Position numbers and translations under genes: made by a program. From CBDAQR01 sp965199055 (GTDB lineage Bacteria > Pseudomonadota > Gammaproteobacteria > Pseudomonadales > Halieaceae), in NCBI GenBank assembly GCA_965199055.1, contig CBDAQR010000003.1, positions 558,001-622,000 on the forward strand: DNA of 64,000 nucleotides. Direction: 5' to 3'. Below, in pieces: positions 1-9,459 of this stretch. Below the pieces are notes generated by a model. It did no database searches and was not told the origin of the DNA. It worked only from the letters and a program-made list of their open reading frames with translations. How positions within the stretch are numbered: position 1 is the stretch's first letter; each line of letters begins with the position of its first letter.

Positions 1-70
1 GCGCGGGGTAGATATGTCCGCCGGTGCCACCGGCGAAGATGGCGATATTGCGATCTGAATCAGCGGCCAT
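1..70 (-). CDS. murG: MurG N-terminus (partial, runs off the window)
   Basis: UDP-GlcNAc:undecaprenyl-PP-MurNAc-pentapeptide GlcNAc transferase, which makes lipid II at the inner face of the membrane. Only the first 23 codons are present (MAADSDRNIAIFAGGTGG then HIYPA), but the glycine-rich GGTGGH loop that opens the MurG GT-B fold is intact. The ATG at 70 overlaps the end of ftsW by 11 nt, the usual dcw order. The identity rests on this motif and on position. Confidence 0.9.
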   Translation of the reverse strand, partial: MAADSDRNIAIFAGGTGGHIYPA

Positions 71-1223
71 TTTTTCTGCCCCCCTCTCTTCCTTCACGCT
101 CGATTCGCAGCACCAACGCCAGCATGCAGCAGGCGGCGATCAGACTGGTGCCGCCATAGCTCACGAGCGGCAAGGTCAGCCCTTTAGTCGGCAGCAAGCC
201 GGTGCTCACGCCGATGTTGATAAATGCCTGCGCGGCAAAAATCAGGGCAATACCGTTACAAACATGAGCGCCGAAACGATCGCCCGCCACCAGTTGCCGA
301 CGTCCGACCTTCAGCATTCGAAAGACCAGAACCAGAAACAACGCAATCACCGCCATGGCGCCCAACAGGCCGGTTTCCTCCGCCCAAATCGAGAACACGA
401 AGTCGGTGTGGGCTTCTGGTAGATAGAACAACTTCTGCACACTGTTGCCCAAACCAACCCCGAACCATTCACCGCGTCCAAAGGCGATCAGCGACTGCGT
501 TAGCTGATAGCCGCTGTTGAACTGGTCAGCCCAGGGATCGGTATACGCCGTCAATCGCTGCAAGCGATAGGGCTCCGATATCAGCAACAGCGCCAGTGCC
601 AGCACGCTGCCCAGCACTACCAACAGGAAGTGGCCCAGTTTGACACCGGCCAGGAACAGCATGCCGAAGGCTGTGCCAACGGTAACGACTGTGGCGCCGA
701 AATCGGGTTCCATCATCAGCAGCAAAGTAATCGCGAACACAACGGCCATGGGTTTGATGAAACCCTGCCACTCGCTACGCACTTGATCTTCCCGCCGCTG
801 CAGATAACCCGCCAGATAGACCACCAGGAACAGCTTCGCAAATTCCGATGCCTGGAAGGTCATGGGGCCGATCAGCAACCAGCGACGACTGCCATTGACC
901 TTGTGTCCGATTCCGGGAATTAGCACGAGTGCCAGTAGCAGCAGCCCCAAAAACAGCCACATCCAGCCGGTGTTGAACCAGAAGCGAGCCGGTAAGGCGA
1001 ACACCACCGCCGCCGCCGACAAGGCCAACACGATGTAGATCAGGTGGCGAACACTATTGTGGAAAGGGTTGCCGTAGTTCACGGCTGCGTATTCCACAGA
1101 GGCAGAGGTAATGGCCACAAAGCCGACAAACATCAAACAGAGCGCGCTCCCGAGGATGTAGCGATCGACCGCGAACATACCCGGGAAGACAAAGCTCTTG
1201 AGGGAGAGTGCAGCGTTAGCCAT
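60..1223 (-). CDS. ftsW: FtsW, SEDS-family septal peptidoglycan polymerase
   Basis: Lipid II glycosyltransferase of the divisome, which works with FtsI at the septum. The 387-aa product (start MANAALSLKSF) is a polytopic membrane protein with about ten hydrophobic segments. The family signature EAHTDFVFSIWAEETG and the C-terminal GLTLPLVSYGGTS are present. The open frame continues 41 codons upstream of this ATG inside murD; that extension resembles no FtsW. The chosen ATG overlaps the murD stop by 8 nt, consistent with translational coupling. It lies between murD and murG in canonical order. Confidence 0.95.
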   Translation of the reverse strand: MANAALSLKSFVFPGMFAVDRYILGSALCLMFVGFVAITSASVEYAAVNYGNPFHNSVRHLIYIVLALSAAAVVFALPARFWFNTGWMWLFLGLLLLALVLIPGIGHKVNGSRRWLLIGPMTFQASEFAKLFLVVYLAGYLQRREDQVRSEWQGFIKPMAVVFAITLLLMMEPDFGATVVTVGTAFGMLFLAGVKLGHFLLVVLGSVLALALLLISEPYRLQRLTAYTDPWADQFNSGYQLTQSLIAFGRGEWFGVGLGNSVQKLFYLPEAHTDFVFSIWAEETGLLGAMAVIALFLVLVFRMLKVGRRQLVAGDRFGAHVCNGIALIFAAQAFINIGVSTGLLPTKGLTLPLVSYGGTSLIAACCMLALVLRIEREGREGGRKNGR

Positions 1224-2583
1224 TGCTGTCTCCCCCCGCTGATAACTGCTGCACGGCAGCAGCGAAGCGGTTGCCGCGATCCCCGAAGCTGTCGAACATG
1301 TCAAAGCTGGCGCAGGCGGGCGACAGCAGCACAATATCGCCCTCATCGGCGATAGCAGCGGCGCTTTCGACCGCCTCTGTCATCGATGTCACCCGCGTCG
1401 TTCCGGTGCGCCCTGCGATCGCTGCCTCCAGCAAGTCCGCATCTTCACCCATTAGCACCACATGCTTGCAGTACTGGGCAATATCCTTTGCCAGCCCGCT
1501 AAAATCGGCCCCCTTACCCTGGCCGCCGGCCAGTAGCACCAAGCCACCCGCCTCGTTGAGACCGCGGAGCGCGGCGCTGGTCGCGCCTGGGTTTGTCGCC
1601 TTCGAGTCATTGATGTAGCGGACGCCCGCGCATCGAGCCACTGTCTGACAGCGATGCGCCAGCCCGGGGAACTCTCTTAGCTCTGCGCACATCGCCTCGA
1701 TACTCAGTCCCAGCAACTCGCCCATGGCAAGGCAAGCCAGGGCATTGGCAACATTGTGCCTGCCTGTCATGGCTAGCTTGGCCTCGGGCACCAGAGGCTC
1801 CTGACCCCGGCAGAGATAGCGGGTGCCCTCCAGGAGCCGTAATCCATACTCACCCAGGTCCGGCGCATTGAGGCCAAAGTTTCGCGCCGACACGGTATCT
1901 GCCTGCAATGGCCTGGTCAGGGGATCTTCACGGTTGTAGACCAGCGATTCACAACCGAGGAACACGCGATGCTTGGCCCGATGATAATTTTGCATATCAC
2001 CATGGCGATCCAGGTGATCCGCGCTCATATTGAGATTGCAGGCCAGGTGCAGGCCGAGTTGACCGGCGCGCTCCAGTTGAAAACTGGACAGCTCCAGAAT
2101 GTATAAATCTGCGGGCGTTGCGAGCAGGTCTAATGCCGGCGTGCCCAGGTTTCCACCGACACCCACATTTCTATCGGCGCGGCGCGCCATACGGCCGAGT
2201 AATTCGGTCACCGTGGATTTGCCATTGGAGCCGGTAATGCCGACCACCGGTGCCGTGGCGTCCGCGACGAACAAGTCGATATCGCCCTGCACAGTGACGC
2301 CCGCAGAGCGCGCCGCCGCAATCGCGGGCTCCTCTAGCGATATGCCGGGACTGACTATCAAGCGACCTGCATGCATAAGCCGTTCGGCAGGGAGCGAACC
2401 CAACATTATCTCAGCCTCTGGACACAGGTTGCGCAGGTCCTCGAGACCCGGCGGCTCAACTCGGCTGTCCACCACCGAAAACGGAACACCCTGGCGCTGA
2501 AAATAGCGGGCGCAAGACAGCCCCGTAGCACCCAGCCCAACGATCACTGGTGCGTCAGTACTGGCAATCAGCTTGCTATTCAT
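1216..2583 (-). CDS. murD: MurD, UDP-MurNAc-L-alanine:D-glutamate ligase
   Basis: Cytoplasmic ATP-dependent ligase adding D-Glu to UDP-MurNAc-L-Ala. The N-terminal GLGATG UMP-binding loop, the Mur-ligase ATP loop GSNGKSTVTE and the NDSKATNPGAT segment are present. Its length of about 455 aa is normal. The start is uncertain: in-frame GTG 2604, ATG 2601, ATG 2595 and ATG 2583 all exist. I prefer 2583 because MNSKLIAS aligns with the MSLIAS-type N-termini of relatives, although 2601/2604 would couple more tightly to the mraY stop at 2605. Confidence 0.93.
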   Translation of the reverse strand: MNSKLIASTDAPVIVGLGATGLSCARYFQRQGVPFSVVDSRVEPPGLEDLRNLCPEAEIMLGSLPAERLMHAGRLIVSPGISLEEPAIAAARSAGVTVQGDIDLFVADATAPVVGITGSNGKSTVTELLGRMARRADRNVGVGGNLGTPALDLLATPADLYILELSSFQLERAGQLGLHLACNLNMSADHLDRHGDMQNYHRAKHRVFLGCESLVYNREDPLTRPLQADTVSARNFGLNAPDLGEYGLRLLEGTRYLCRGQEPLVPEAKLAMTGRHNVANALACLAMGELLGLSIEAMCAELREFPGLAHRCQTVARCAGVRYINDSKATNPGATSAALRGLNEAGGLVLLAGGQGKGADFSGLAKDIAQYCKHVVLMGEDADLLEAAIAGRTGTTRVTSMTEAVESAAAIADEGDIVLLSPACASFDMFDSFGDRGNRFAAAVQQLSAGGDSNG

Positions 2584-2604
2584 AGCCAGGTCCATTCCCA
2601 TCAC

Positions 2605-3687
2605 TCATCGCAGCTTCAGCGTTGCCAAACCGAACAAGACCAACATCACCGTGATAATCCAAAAGCGCACGATGACCCTCGGCTCAGGCCAACCTTTCAA
2701 TTCAAAATGGTGGTGGATAGGCGCCATCCTGAAGATGCGCTTACCCGTCAATTTGTAGGACGCCACCTGCAGAATTACCGACGCGGTTTCCAGCACAAAT
2801 ATGCCGCCCATAATGAAGAACACGATTTCGTGTCGTGTAATCACGGCGACTGCGCCCAGTGCGGCGCCCAGCGCAAGCGCGCCGACATCGCCCATGAACA
2901 CCTGCGCCGGGTAGGTGTTAAACCAGAGAAACCCCAAGCCGGCACCGGCTATCGCCCCGCAGAACACCACCAATTCGCCACTACCCGCCACATAGGCAAT
3001 ATGCAGGTACTGGGCGAACTCCACGTGACCCACCAGGTAAGCGATAATGCCTAGTGCCGAGCCCACCATGACGGTTGGAAGAATCGCGAGACCGTCCAAT
3101 CCATCGGTAAGATTGACCGCGTTGCTGGCGCCCACAATCACGAAGTAGCACAACACCACAAACAAGGGCCCCATGTCCCAGGCGAAGTTCTTGAAGAAGG
3201 GAATATAGAGCGTGGTCGTCACCGGTGAATCGACCATTTGGTAGAGATAGAGCGCTACTGCAAGCCCAGCCACGGATTGCCAGAAATATTTCCACCGCGC
3301 CGGCAGGCCGGTAGGGTCATTTGCCATAACCTTGCGCCAGTCATCAACCCAACCCACAGCGCCAAAGGTCAGGGTGACAAAGAGCACAAGCCAGACGAAC
3401 TCATTACTGAGATCACTCCAAAGCAAGGTACTAACCGCTATCGCAACTAGAATCAGCGCGCCACCCATGGTGGGTGTACCACTTTTACTCAGGTGCGACT
3501 CCGGACCATCGTCGCGCACCGCCTGCCCGATCTGGTGATAGTTAAGTCGGCGAATCATGTACGGCCCCACCAGCAGCGAAATAGCCAGGGCGGTGAGCAC
3601 ACCAAGAATGCCGCGAAAGGTCAGATACTGGAAAACCTGGAATCCGCTATCGAAGGCGGAAAGATATTCTGACAGCCAGAGCAACAT
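2605..3687 (-). CDS. mraY: MraY, phospho-MurNAc-pentapeptide translocase
   Basis: Transfers phospho-MurNAc-pentapeptide from UDP to undecaprenyl phosphate, making lipid I. The 360-aa polytopic protein has the family signatures DDWRKV, the aspartate-rich NLTDGLDGLA loop, and the C-terminal HHHFELKGW histidine motif. Length is the same as E. coli MraY (360 aa). It sits 2 nt downstream of murF and abuts murD. Confidence 0.97.
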   Translation of the reverse strand: MLLWLSEYLSAFDSGFQVFQYLTFRGILGVLTALAISLLVGPYMIRRLNYHQIGQAVRDDGPESHLSKSGTPTMGGALILVAIAVSTLLWSDLSNEFVWLVLFVTLTFGAVGWVDDWRKVMANDPTGLPARWKYFWQSVAGLAVALYLYQMVDSPVTTTLYIPFFKNFAWDMGPLFVVLCYFVIVGASNAVNLTDGLDGLAILPTVMVGSALGIIAYLVGHVEFAQYLHIAYVAGSGELVVFCGAIAGAGLGFLWFNTYPAQVFMGDVGALALGAALGAVAVITRHEIVFFIMGGIFVLETASVILQVASYKLTGKRIFRMAPIHHHFELKGWPEPRVIVRFWIITVMLVLFGLATLKLR

Positions 3688-3689
3688 GT

Positions 3690-5048
3690 TTAGCTCCCCT
3701 CCCCGGTCGCGACCGCTAGCGCCGCAACCACTCTGTCCATGGCAGCGCTGCGAGATCCCTTCACCAGGACGACATCGCCCTCGCCCAGGACCTCAGAGAT
3801 CGCCGCCACCAGTTGATCCGAATTCGAAAAATGCCGCCCGCCCTCTGCAAAGGCGTCTACGGTGGCCGCGGTCTCGTCACCACAAGCCCATAGACGCTCT
3901 ATGCCGCGAGCACTGGCGTACTCACCGATTTCGGCGTGCAACGACTCACTGTCGACTCCCAGTTCTGCCATCGCTCCGAGCACCAGCCAACGTTTGCCAC
4001 TGCTGACTGCTAACACATCGATGGCGGCACGAACCGAGCCGGGATTGGCGTTATAGCTGTCATCGATGAGCTGCGCGCCGCCGATACCAACAAGGCGACT
4101 CAAGCGGCCGCTTCCGGCAGCAACCTTTTGCAAACCTGCGACAACCTGTTCCAGCATCACGCCCGCAGCAAGCGCTGCCGCAGCGGCCGCGAGTGCGTTG
4201 TAGACGTTGTGTCGACCCGGTATTTGCAGGGCAACGGGTGCCGCGCCCGCCGGCGTGTGCAACTGAAATCGACAGCCGACAGGCAGATCTTCGATAGCAG
4301 TTGCAGTGACCGCTGCAGAGTCGCCGAGTCCGAACTCCAACTGGGTGGCGCCTGCCGCCATCTCGCGCCAGAGAGCAGCGTATTCACTATCAGCATTAAT
4401 CACGGCGGTTTGCTTCTCACCGAGTGACTGAAAGATTTCGCCCTTGGCATGGGCGACGCCGTCGACCGAACCAAAGCCATCCAGGTGCGCCAGCATTGCA
4501 TTCAGCAGAACAGCCACATCCGGCTGTGATATCCCGCATAGATAAGCGATGTGGCCTGCCCCCGCAGCGCCCATTTCGATGACCGCGAACTCATGCTCCG
4601 GCTGCAAACGCAGCAGGGTCAGCGGCATGCCAATCTCATTATTGAAATTCCCCGCTGTGGACAGCGTAGGTCCCGCTTCAGCGAAAATGGCGGCAAGAAA
4701 ATTCTTGGCGGTGGTCTTGCCACAACTACCGGTAATACCCACCAGCACCCCGCTAAACTGGTCGCGATTCAGTTTCGCAAGCTCGCCCAAGGATTGCTGC
4801 GTATCTGCGACCACTAATTGTGGCAAAGCGGTATCACAGTGACGCGATACCAAAGCAGAACCGGCGCCACTGCGTGCTACTTCGTCCAGGAAGTCATGAC
4901 CATCGAACTTCTCGCCCGCGAGAGCCACGAACAAGTCACCGGCATCAATCTGCCGGCTATCGGTACTGACCGCCGCAAAGCTGACATCATCGCCCACCAG
5001 CTCACCACGCAGCGGAGCGCTCATTTCGGAGAGTTTGACGGCACGCAT
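3690..5048 (-). CDS. murF: MurF, UDP-MurNAc-tripeptide:D-Ala-D-Ala ligase
   Basis: Completes the UDP-MurNAc-pentapeptide by adding D-Ala-D-Ala in the cytoplasm. The Mur-ligase P-loop GITGSCGKTTAK, the following STAGNFNNEIGMPLTLL segment typical of MurF, and DDSYNANP are visible. About 452 aa. ATG 5048 overlaps the murE TGA as TGATG; a GTG three bases upstream (5051) is the alternative start. Confidence 0.96.
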   Translation of the reverse strand: MRAVKLSEMSAPLRGELVGDDVSFAAVSTDSRQIDAGDLFVALAGEKFDGHDFLDEVARSGAGSALVSRHCDTALPQLVVADTQQSLGELAKLNRDQFSGVLVGITGSCGKTTAKNFLAAIFAEAGPTLSTAGNFNNEIGMPLTLLRLQPEHEFAVIEMGAAGAGHIAYLCGISQPDVAVLLNAMLAHLDGFGSVDGVAHAKGEIFQSLGEKQTAVINADSEYAALWREMAAGATQLEFGLGDSAAVTATAIEDLPVGCRFQLHTPAGAAPVALQIPGRHNVYNALAAAAAALAAGVMLEQVVAGLQKVAAGSGRLSRLVGIGGAQLIDDSYNANPGSVRAAIDVLAVSSGKRWLVLGAMAELGVDSESLHAEIGEYASARGIERLWACGDETAATVDAFAEGGRHFSNSDQLVAAISEVLGEGDVVLVKGSRSAAMDRVVAALAVATGEGS

Positions 5049-6529
5049 CACGATCGGCCTCCTGCCAGCACTCTGGCGAGGTGTTCGAGATCGGAGAACG
5101 GCAGCCGCTCGGCACCCACCTGCTGGTAGGTCTCATGCCCCTTGCCCGCGATCAACACGCAATCACCCGGCTCGGCCAAGTCGATAGCGGCGACAATCGC
5201 CGCGGCGCGATCGGTCTCGACCAGAACCGGACCGCTAACGCCGGCCAGAACATCATCAATAATCGCCAACGGATCCTCTCCCCGCGGATTATCACTGGTG
5301 ACGATAATCGCGTCGGCGTTTTCACTGGCCGCCTGCCCCATCACGGGTCGTTTGTCGGCATCCCTGTCGCCGCCACAGCCAAATACACAGATGAGGCGGC
5401 CATCGACATGGGCGCGCAGGGCGGTCAACGCCTGGCTCAGCGCATCCGGTGTATGGGCATAATCGATAACCGCCTGCACGCCGCGATCGTTGGGAACATA
5501 TTGCATGCGGCCCGGCACACCCTGCAGCGCAGGTATGAGCTCGAGCACGGCATCCAGAGGCACACCTTCAATACAGGCTGCACCCAGCGCCGCCAGCAAG
5601 TTGCTCAGGTTGAAATGACCGGCCAGCGGGCTGTGCAGCGTACCCACACCCCAGGGGGTGTCGACGGCGGCTTCGAGCCCATTGTCGTGATAGCGAATAT
5701 CACTCGCGCGTATCGCCGCGTCGCTGCGAGACAAGGAATAACCCAGCATCTCGACCTGCGCCTCTGTAGACAGCTTTTCGCCGAAGGGGTCGTCAAGATT
5801 GACAATGGCGCGCCTGAGTTCAGGGTGGCTGAAAAGCAGTGCCTTTGCGGCGCCGTAGCTCTCCATATCGCCGTGGTAGTCGAGATGGTCGTGGGTAAGA
5901 TTGGTAAACAGTGCCGTATCAAATACGAGTCCATTGACCCGCCCCTGCACAAGCGCATGTGACGACACTTCCAACACCGCATGCTCCACCGCGGCATCAC
6001 TCCAGTCCGCCAACTGAGCTTGCAGTGAGATCGCATCCGGTGTGGTGTTAAGCGCGTCCGCAGCTGCATTGCCGAGCGTGGCCCCCAGCGTACCCACGAC
6101 GCCGCACTCGCCAAAATGTGCGCGCAGCATCTGCGCCAGGAGACGAGAAGTGGTTGTTTTTCCGTTAGTGCCAGTCACGCCGACCAGGTGCATTTTCCTG
6201 GAGGGCTCTGCATAAAAGCGGCCGGCTATCACTCCCACGAGTGACGCCAGCGTTTCGACTTCTACAACAGGCACCGAGCCGGCGGCTGCGCGCTGCAGTT
6301 CAGTCACGCCCGCCTCGGCCAGTATCGCGGTCGCCCCCGCCTCGCGCGCGGCAGCGATATAGTTGCGGCCGTCATGCTGCTCGCCGGGCAGCGCGACAAA
6401 CAAATTGCCCGGTTGGACGCTGCGGCTATCCAGTGTCAGGCCGGACACGTTGAGTGAAGGCGCGGCGGCAATACCCCCGAGTAATTGCTCGAGTGAAACG
6501 CTCACATCCTCACCCTGTCGCAGAGCCAT
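5048..6529 (-). CDS. murE: MurE, UDP-MurNAc-L-Ala-D-Glu:meso-diaminopimelate ligase
   Basis: Adds the third stem-peptide residue. It has the ATP loop GVTGTNGKTTTS and a segment (DNPRGEDP) matching the DNPRxE signature of enzymes that use meso-diaminopimelate rather than lysine, so this organism should have DAP-type peptidoglycan. About 493 aa. ATG 6529 overlaps the ftsI stop (TGATG); GTG 6532 is the alternative. Confidence 0.96.
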   Translation of the reverse strand: MALRQGEDVSVSLEQLLGGIAAAPSLNVSGLTLDSRSVQPGNLFVALPGEQHDGRNYIAAAREAGATAILAEAGVTELQRAAAGSVPVVEVETLASLVGVIAGRFYAEPSRKMHLVGVTGTNGKTTTSRLLAQMLRAHFGECGVVGTLGATLGNAAADALNTTPDAISLQAQLADWSDAAVEHAVLEVSSHALVQGRVNGLVFDTALFTNLTHDHLDYHGDMESYGAAKALLFSHPELRRAIVNLDDPFGEKLSTEAQVEMLGYSLSRSDAAIRASDIRYHDNGLEAAVDTPWGVGTLHSPLAGHFNLSNLLAALGAACIEGVPLDAVLELIPALQGVPGRMQYVPNDRGVQAVIDYAHTPDALSQALTALRAHVDGRLICVFGCGGDRDADKRPVMGQAASENADAIIVTSDNPRGEDPLAIIDDVLAGVSGPVLVETDRAAAIVAAIDLAEPGDCVLIAGKGHETYQQVGAERLPFSDLEHLARVLAGGRS

Positions 6530-8244
6530 CACGCTGCACCTCCAGGGCGAGGCTGATCAGGCACCACATTCAGCAGGCGCAGCGCACCGGAGGTAAAGCG
6601 CGAGAAAACCGGGGCGGCCACTTCGCCGCCGTAGTAACGATCGCCTTTGGGTTCATCTATCAGCACGATGGTAACCAGGCGCGGTTCAAGCGCCGGTGCT
6701 ATACCTGCAAAAAATGCCAAATAGCGATCATCGGCGTAACCGCTGCGGCTCGCCTTATGGGCAGTACCGGTCTTCCCGGCCACCGTATACCCTTCCACCC
6801 GGGCGCGACGGGCGGTGCCACGCTCACCCGTCACGGCGTGCAGAATATCAAGCACTTGCTGGCTGACTTCGGCATCCACCACACGCTCAGCCGTGACCTC
6901 AGACGCCTCTAACTGCAACAGGCTGGGCGAGAGCAGATAACCGCCACTAGCAAGAACGCCATAGGCTCTCGCCAGCTGAAGCGGTGTGACGGCGAGCCCG
7001 TAGCCGTATGCCAGCGTGACACGCTCTATCGGCCGCCACTTCTCCCGATAGGGCAGAACGCCTGCGCTCTCGCCTGGAAATCCCGTACCGGGATTCGCAC
7101 CCAAGCCAAAACGATTGAAGGTTTGCCACACCGCCTGCTCATCCAACTGCATGGCAATCTTCACCGTGCCGACCTGGCTCGATTTAGCGACGATATCCGC
7201 GACACTGATTTCACCGTAGTTGACCGGATCTAAAAGGACCTTGCGGCCGACCTTAATGCGTCCGGGAGAGGTATCGATCATGGTGTCCGGCGTGTAAAGC
7301 CCACTCTCCAACGCTGAAATTACCGTCAGGGCTTTCATCGTTGAGCCCGGCTCAAACAAATCCGTCACTGCTCGGTTCCGCGTCTGCCCTGGCTTCAGGG
7401 TCTGGCGGCTATTGGGGTTGTAACTGGGATGGTTTGCCATCGCGAGTATTTCACCCGTACGCGCGTCCATGCTGACCACAGATCCCGCCGCTGCGCCGCT
7501 TAGCTTGATAGCGCGCTGCAATTCTCTGTGCGCCAGATACTGCAAGCGCAGATCGATACTGAGCTTCAAATCCTTACCCGGACTAGCCGCTTCCAGTTCG
7601 CCGATATCGCGAACCACCCCGCCATAGAGGTCTTTTATCACCTGCTTTCGACCCGGGGTGCCTCGCAACCAGTCGTCGTAGGCTAGCTCCATGCCCTCGA
7701 TACCCTGGTCATCGATATTGGTGAACCCCACCAGGTGGGCAACGACCTCACCCGCCGGGTAATAGCGCTGATACTCGCGCCGCGTCGCCACCCCCGGAAT
7801 TTTCAGCCGCTGCACATCACGCGCTACCGCAGGCTTCATGCGCCGCTGCAGATACATGAACTCCTTGCCCGCATAGCGCTGCACCCGAGCCTGCAATTCA
7901 GCAGGCTCCCTGCCCAGCGCCGACGCCAATTCGGGCAGCCGGTCGGACTGGCTCAATACCGAGGGGTTTGCCCACAAGCTGGCCATGGGCGTGCTGACCG
8001 CGAGCGGCTCGCCACGTCGATCAGCGATAATTCCGCGATTCGCTGGCAGCACTGCGGTACGCACATAGCGGGCCTCGCCCTGGTCCTGCAGGAACTCGTA
8101 GCCGCGATCTGTGTCCAGCACCTGCAAACTCAAGACCCGCCATACCAACATACCGAACAGTATCGCGATAAGGCTGGCGATAAGCTGTCCACGCCATGGC
8201 GAAACCGGGACGTATGCTGTCTTTTTCATGGCAGCGCGGCTCAT
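6529..8244 (-). CDS. ftsI: FtsI (PBP3), septal peptidoglycan transpeptidase, with atypical SxN motif
   Basis: Class B penicillin-binding protein that cross-links septal peptidoglycan with FtsW. At 571 aa it has a short cytoplasmic N-terminus, one transmembrane anchor (about residues 19-40), the PBP dimerisation region, and a transpeptidase domain with the nucleophile motif STMK (Ser301-Lys304) and KTGT (Lys491). The second active-site motif, SSN in E. coli and Pseudomonas PBP3, reads Ser355-Ser356-Gln357 here, confirmed at codon level (AGC CAG). ATG 8244 overlaps the ftsL stop as ATGA. Confidence 0.95.
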   Translation of the reverse strand: MSRAAMKKTAYVPVSPWRGQLIASLIAILFGMLVWRVLSLQVLDTDRGYEFLQDQGEARYVRTAVLPANRGIIADRRGEPLAVSTPMASLWANPSVLSQSDRLPELASALGREPAELQARVQRYAGKEFMYLQRRMKPAVARDVQRLKIPGVATRREYQRYYPAGEVVAHLVGFTNIDDQGIEGMELAYDDWLRGTPGRKQVIKDLYGGVVRDIGELEAASPGKDLKLSIDLRLQYLAHRELQRAIKLSGAAAGSVVSMDARTGEILAMANHPSYNPNSRQTLKPGQTRNRAVTDLFEPGSTMKALTVISALESGLYTPDTMIDTSPGRIKVGRKVLLDPVNYGEISVADIVAKSSQVGTVKIAMQLDEQAVWQTFNRFGLGANPGTGFPGESAGVLPYREKWRPIERVTLAYGYGLAVTPLQLARAYGVLASGGYLLSPSLLQLEASEVTAERVVDAEVSQQVLDILHAVTGERGTARRARVEGYTVAGKTGTAHKASRSGYADDRYLAFFAGIAPALEPRLVTIVLIDEPKGDRYYGGEVAAPVFSRFTSGALRLLNVVPDQPRPGGAA

Positions 8245-8525
8245 GGCGTTATCACCCGCAACTCACTCGCGTCCGGCACTCGCATACCGAGCTCTTTGCG
8301 CGCCAGCTGATCGACCCGGTAGTGGGCGAGCTTGGCGCTGTGCTGCAGAAGCAATCGCCCCCAATCTTCCTGCATACCCCACTGTTCAGACTGCATGTGT
8401 TGCAGCTGCGAGTAGAGGCTGCGGCATTGATGCGAGGTTTCGATCACTGCCACCGCTGAGCCAAGCACCGCGCCTAACAGGAGCACGTTAATTCCGGACC
8501 AGGCCAGTCGGCTAGATGTCGGCAT
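8241..8525 (-). CDS. ftsL: FtsL, divisome membrane protein
   Basis: Small bitopic division protein that joins FtsQ/FtsB and activates FtsWI. The product is 94 aa from ATG 8525 (MPTSSRLAWSG) with one hydrophobic segment (about residues 7-29) followed by a heptad-like periplasmic helix, ending DASELRVITP. The open frame reaches 8552, but starting at 8525 gives a normal FtsL length and a 14-nt overlap with rsmH. The call depends on size, topology and position between rsmH and ftsI, since FtsL sequence is poorly conserved. Confidence 0.88.
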   Translation of the reverse strand: MPTSSRLAWSGINVLLLGAVLGSAVAVIETSHQCRSLYSQLQHMQSEQWGMQEDWGRLLLQHSAKLAHYRVDQLARKELGMRVPDASELRVITP

Positions 8526-9450
8526 GCCGCTCGCCTCCCAGTTTTTCCGCAACTCGCATCACGGCACTGCGTGCCCGGGGATTGTCTGCAATTTCCTGTG
8601 CCGACGGCTTAATCGCCTTCCCGATGCTGCGCAAATTACGTTGCAGTTGGTCATCGGTGACCGGCACCCCGCGTGGCACCGGCGCCCCCTTGGATTCGCG
8701 CCGGATATAGCGCTTGACGATACGATCCTCTAGCGAGTGGAAACTGATAATGACCAGCCGGCCGCCAGGCCGCAGCAACTCAACGGCGGTGTGGAGAAAA
8801 TCTTCCAGATCCCCGAGCTCACGATTGACGAAGATGCGAATACCCTGAAAGGCACGTGTCGCCGGATGCTTGTGCTTCTCCCAGCTGGGATTCGCGTCAC
8901 TGACGATTTTCGCCAATTGCCCGGTGGTTTCTATCGCGGCCTCATCGCGCGCGCGCAGAATGGCTGAGGCGATACGGCCCGCGTGCCGCTCCTCCCCATA
9001 CTCACGCAATACACGAGCGATGTCGCCATGACTGGCTGTGGCCAACCACTGCGCTGCTGTCAAACCGCCACTTGTGTCCATCCGCATATCCAGAGGGCCG
9101 TCGTGCATAAATGAGAACCCCCGCTCGCCGTCGTCCAACTGCGGGCTGGAAACTCCCAGGTCTAATAAAATTCCATCAACTGCGTCGATCCCCATGCGAC
9201 GCAGTTGATGGGGAAGCTGGGCGAAAGAGCCATGCACAAAGTCAAAGCGCTCATCACCCTTCCTTAACTCTTCCGCTGCAGTCAGTGCCTGCAGGTCCTT
9301 GTCGATCGCCAAGAGACTACCTCCTGACCCGAGCTGTGAAAGAATCTCGCGGCTATGGCCACCTCGTCCGAACGTGCCGTCGACGTAACAACCATTTCGC
9401 GCAGTTACGAGAGCCTCAACCGCTTCTCGTAACAAAACCGTTTGATGCAT
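8512..9450 (-). CDS. rsmH: RsmH, 16S rRNA (cytosine1402-N4)-methyltransferase
   Basis: SAM-dependent methyltransferase that N4-methylates C1402 in the decoding centre of 16S rRNA. It has the SAM-binding DGTFGRGGHS motif near the N-terminus and the conserved LLDLGVSSPQLD and SFHSLEDRIVK blocks. The chosen ATG (MHQTVLLREA) has AGGTG about 7 nt upstream; a GTG at 9459 would place the start on top of that Shine-Dalgarno. About 312 aa. Confidence 0.95.
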   Translation of the reverse strand: MHQTVLLREAVEALVTARNGCYVDGTFGRGGHSREILSQLGSGGSLLAIDKDLQALTAAEELRKGDERFDFVHGSFAQLPHQLRRMGIDAVDGILLDLGVSSPQLDDGERGFSFMHDGPLDMRMDTSGGLTAAQWLATASHGDIARVLREYGEERHAGRIASAILRARDEAAIETTGQLAKIVSDANPSWEKHKHPATRAFQGIRIFVNRELGDLEDFLHTAVELLRPGGRLVIISFHSLEDRIVKRYIRRESKGAPVPRGVPVTDDQLQRNLRSIGKAIKPSAQEIADNPRARSAVMRVAEKLGGERHADI

Positions 9451-9459
9451 GCCCTTCAC

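Noticed and set aside
1224..1346. 41-codon N-terminal extension of FtsW
   Set aside because: It lies entirely within murD and resembles no FtsW N-terminus.
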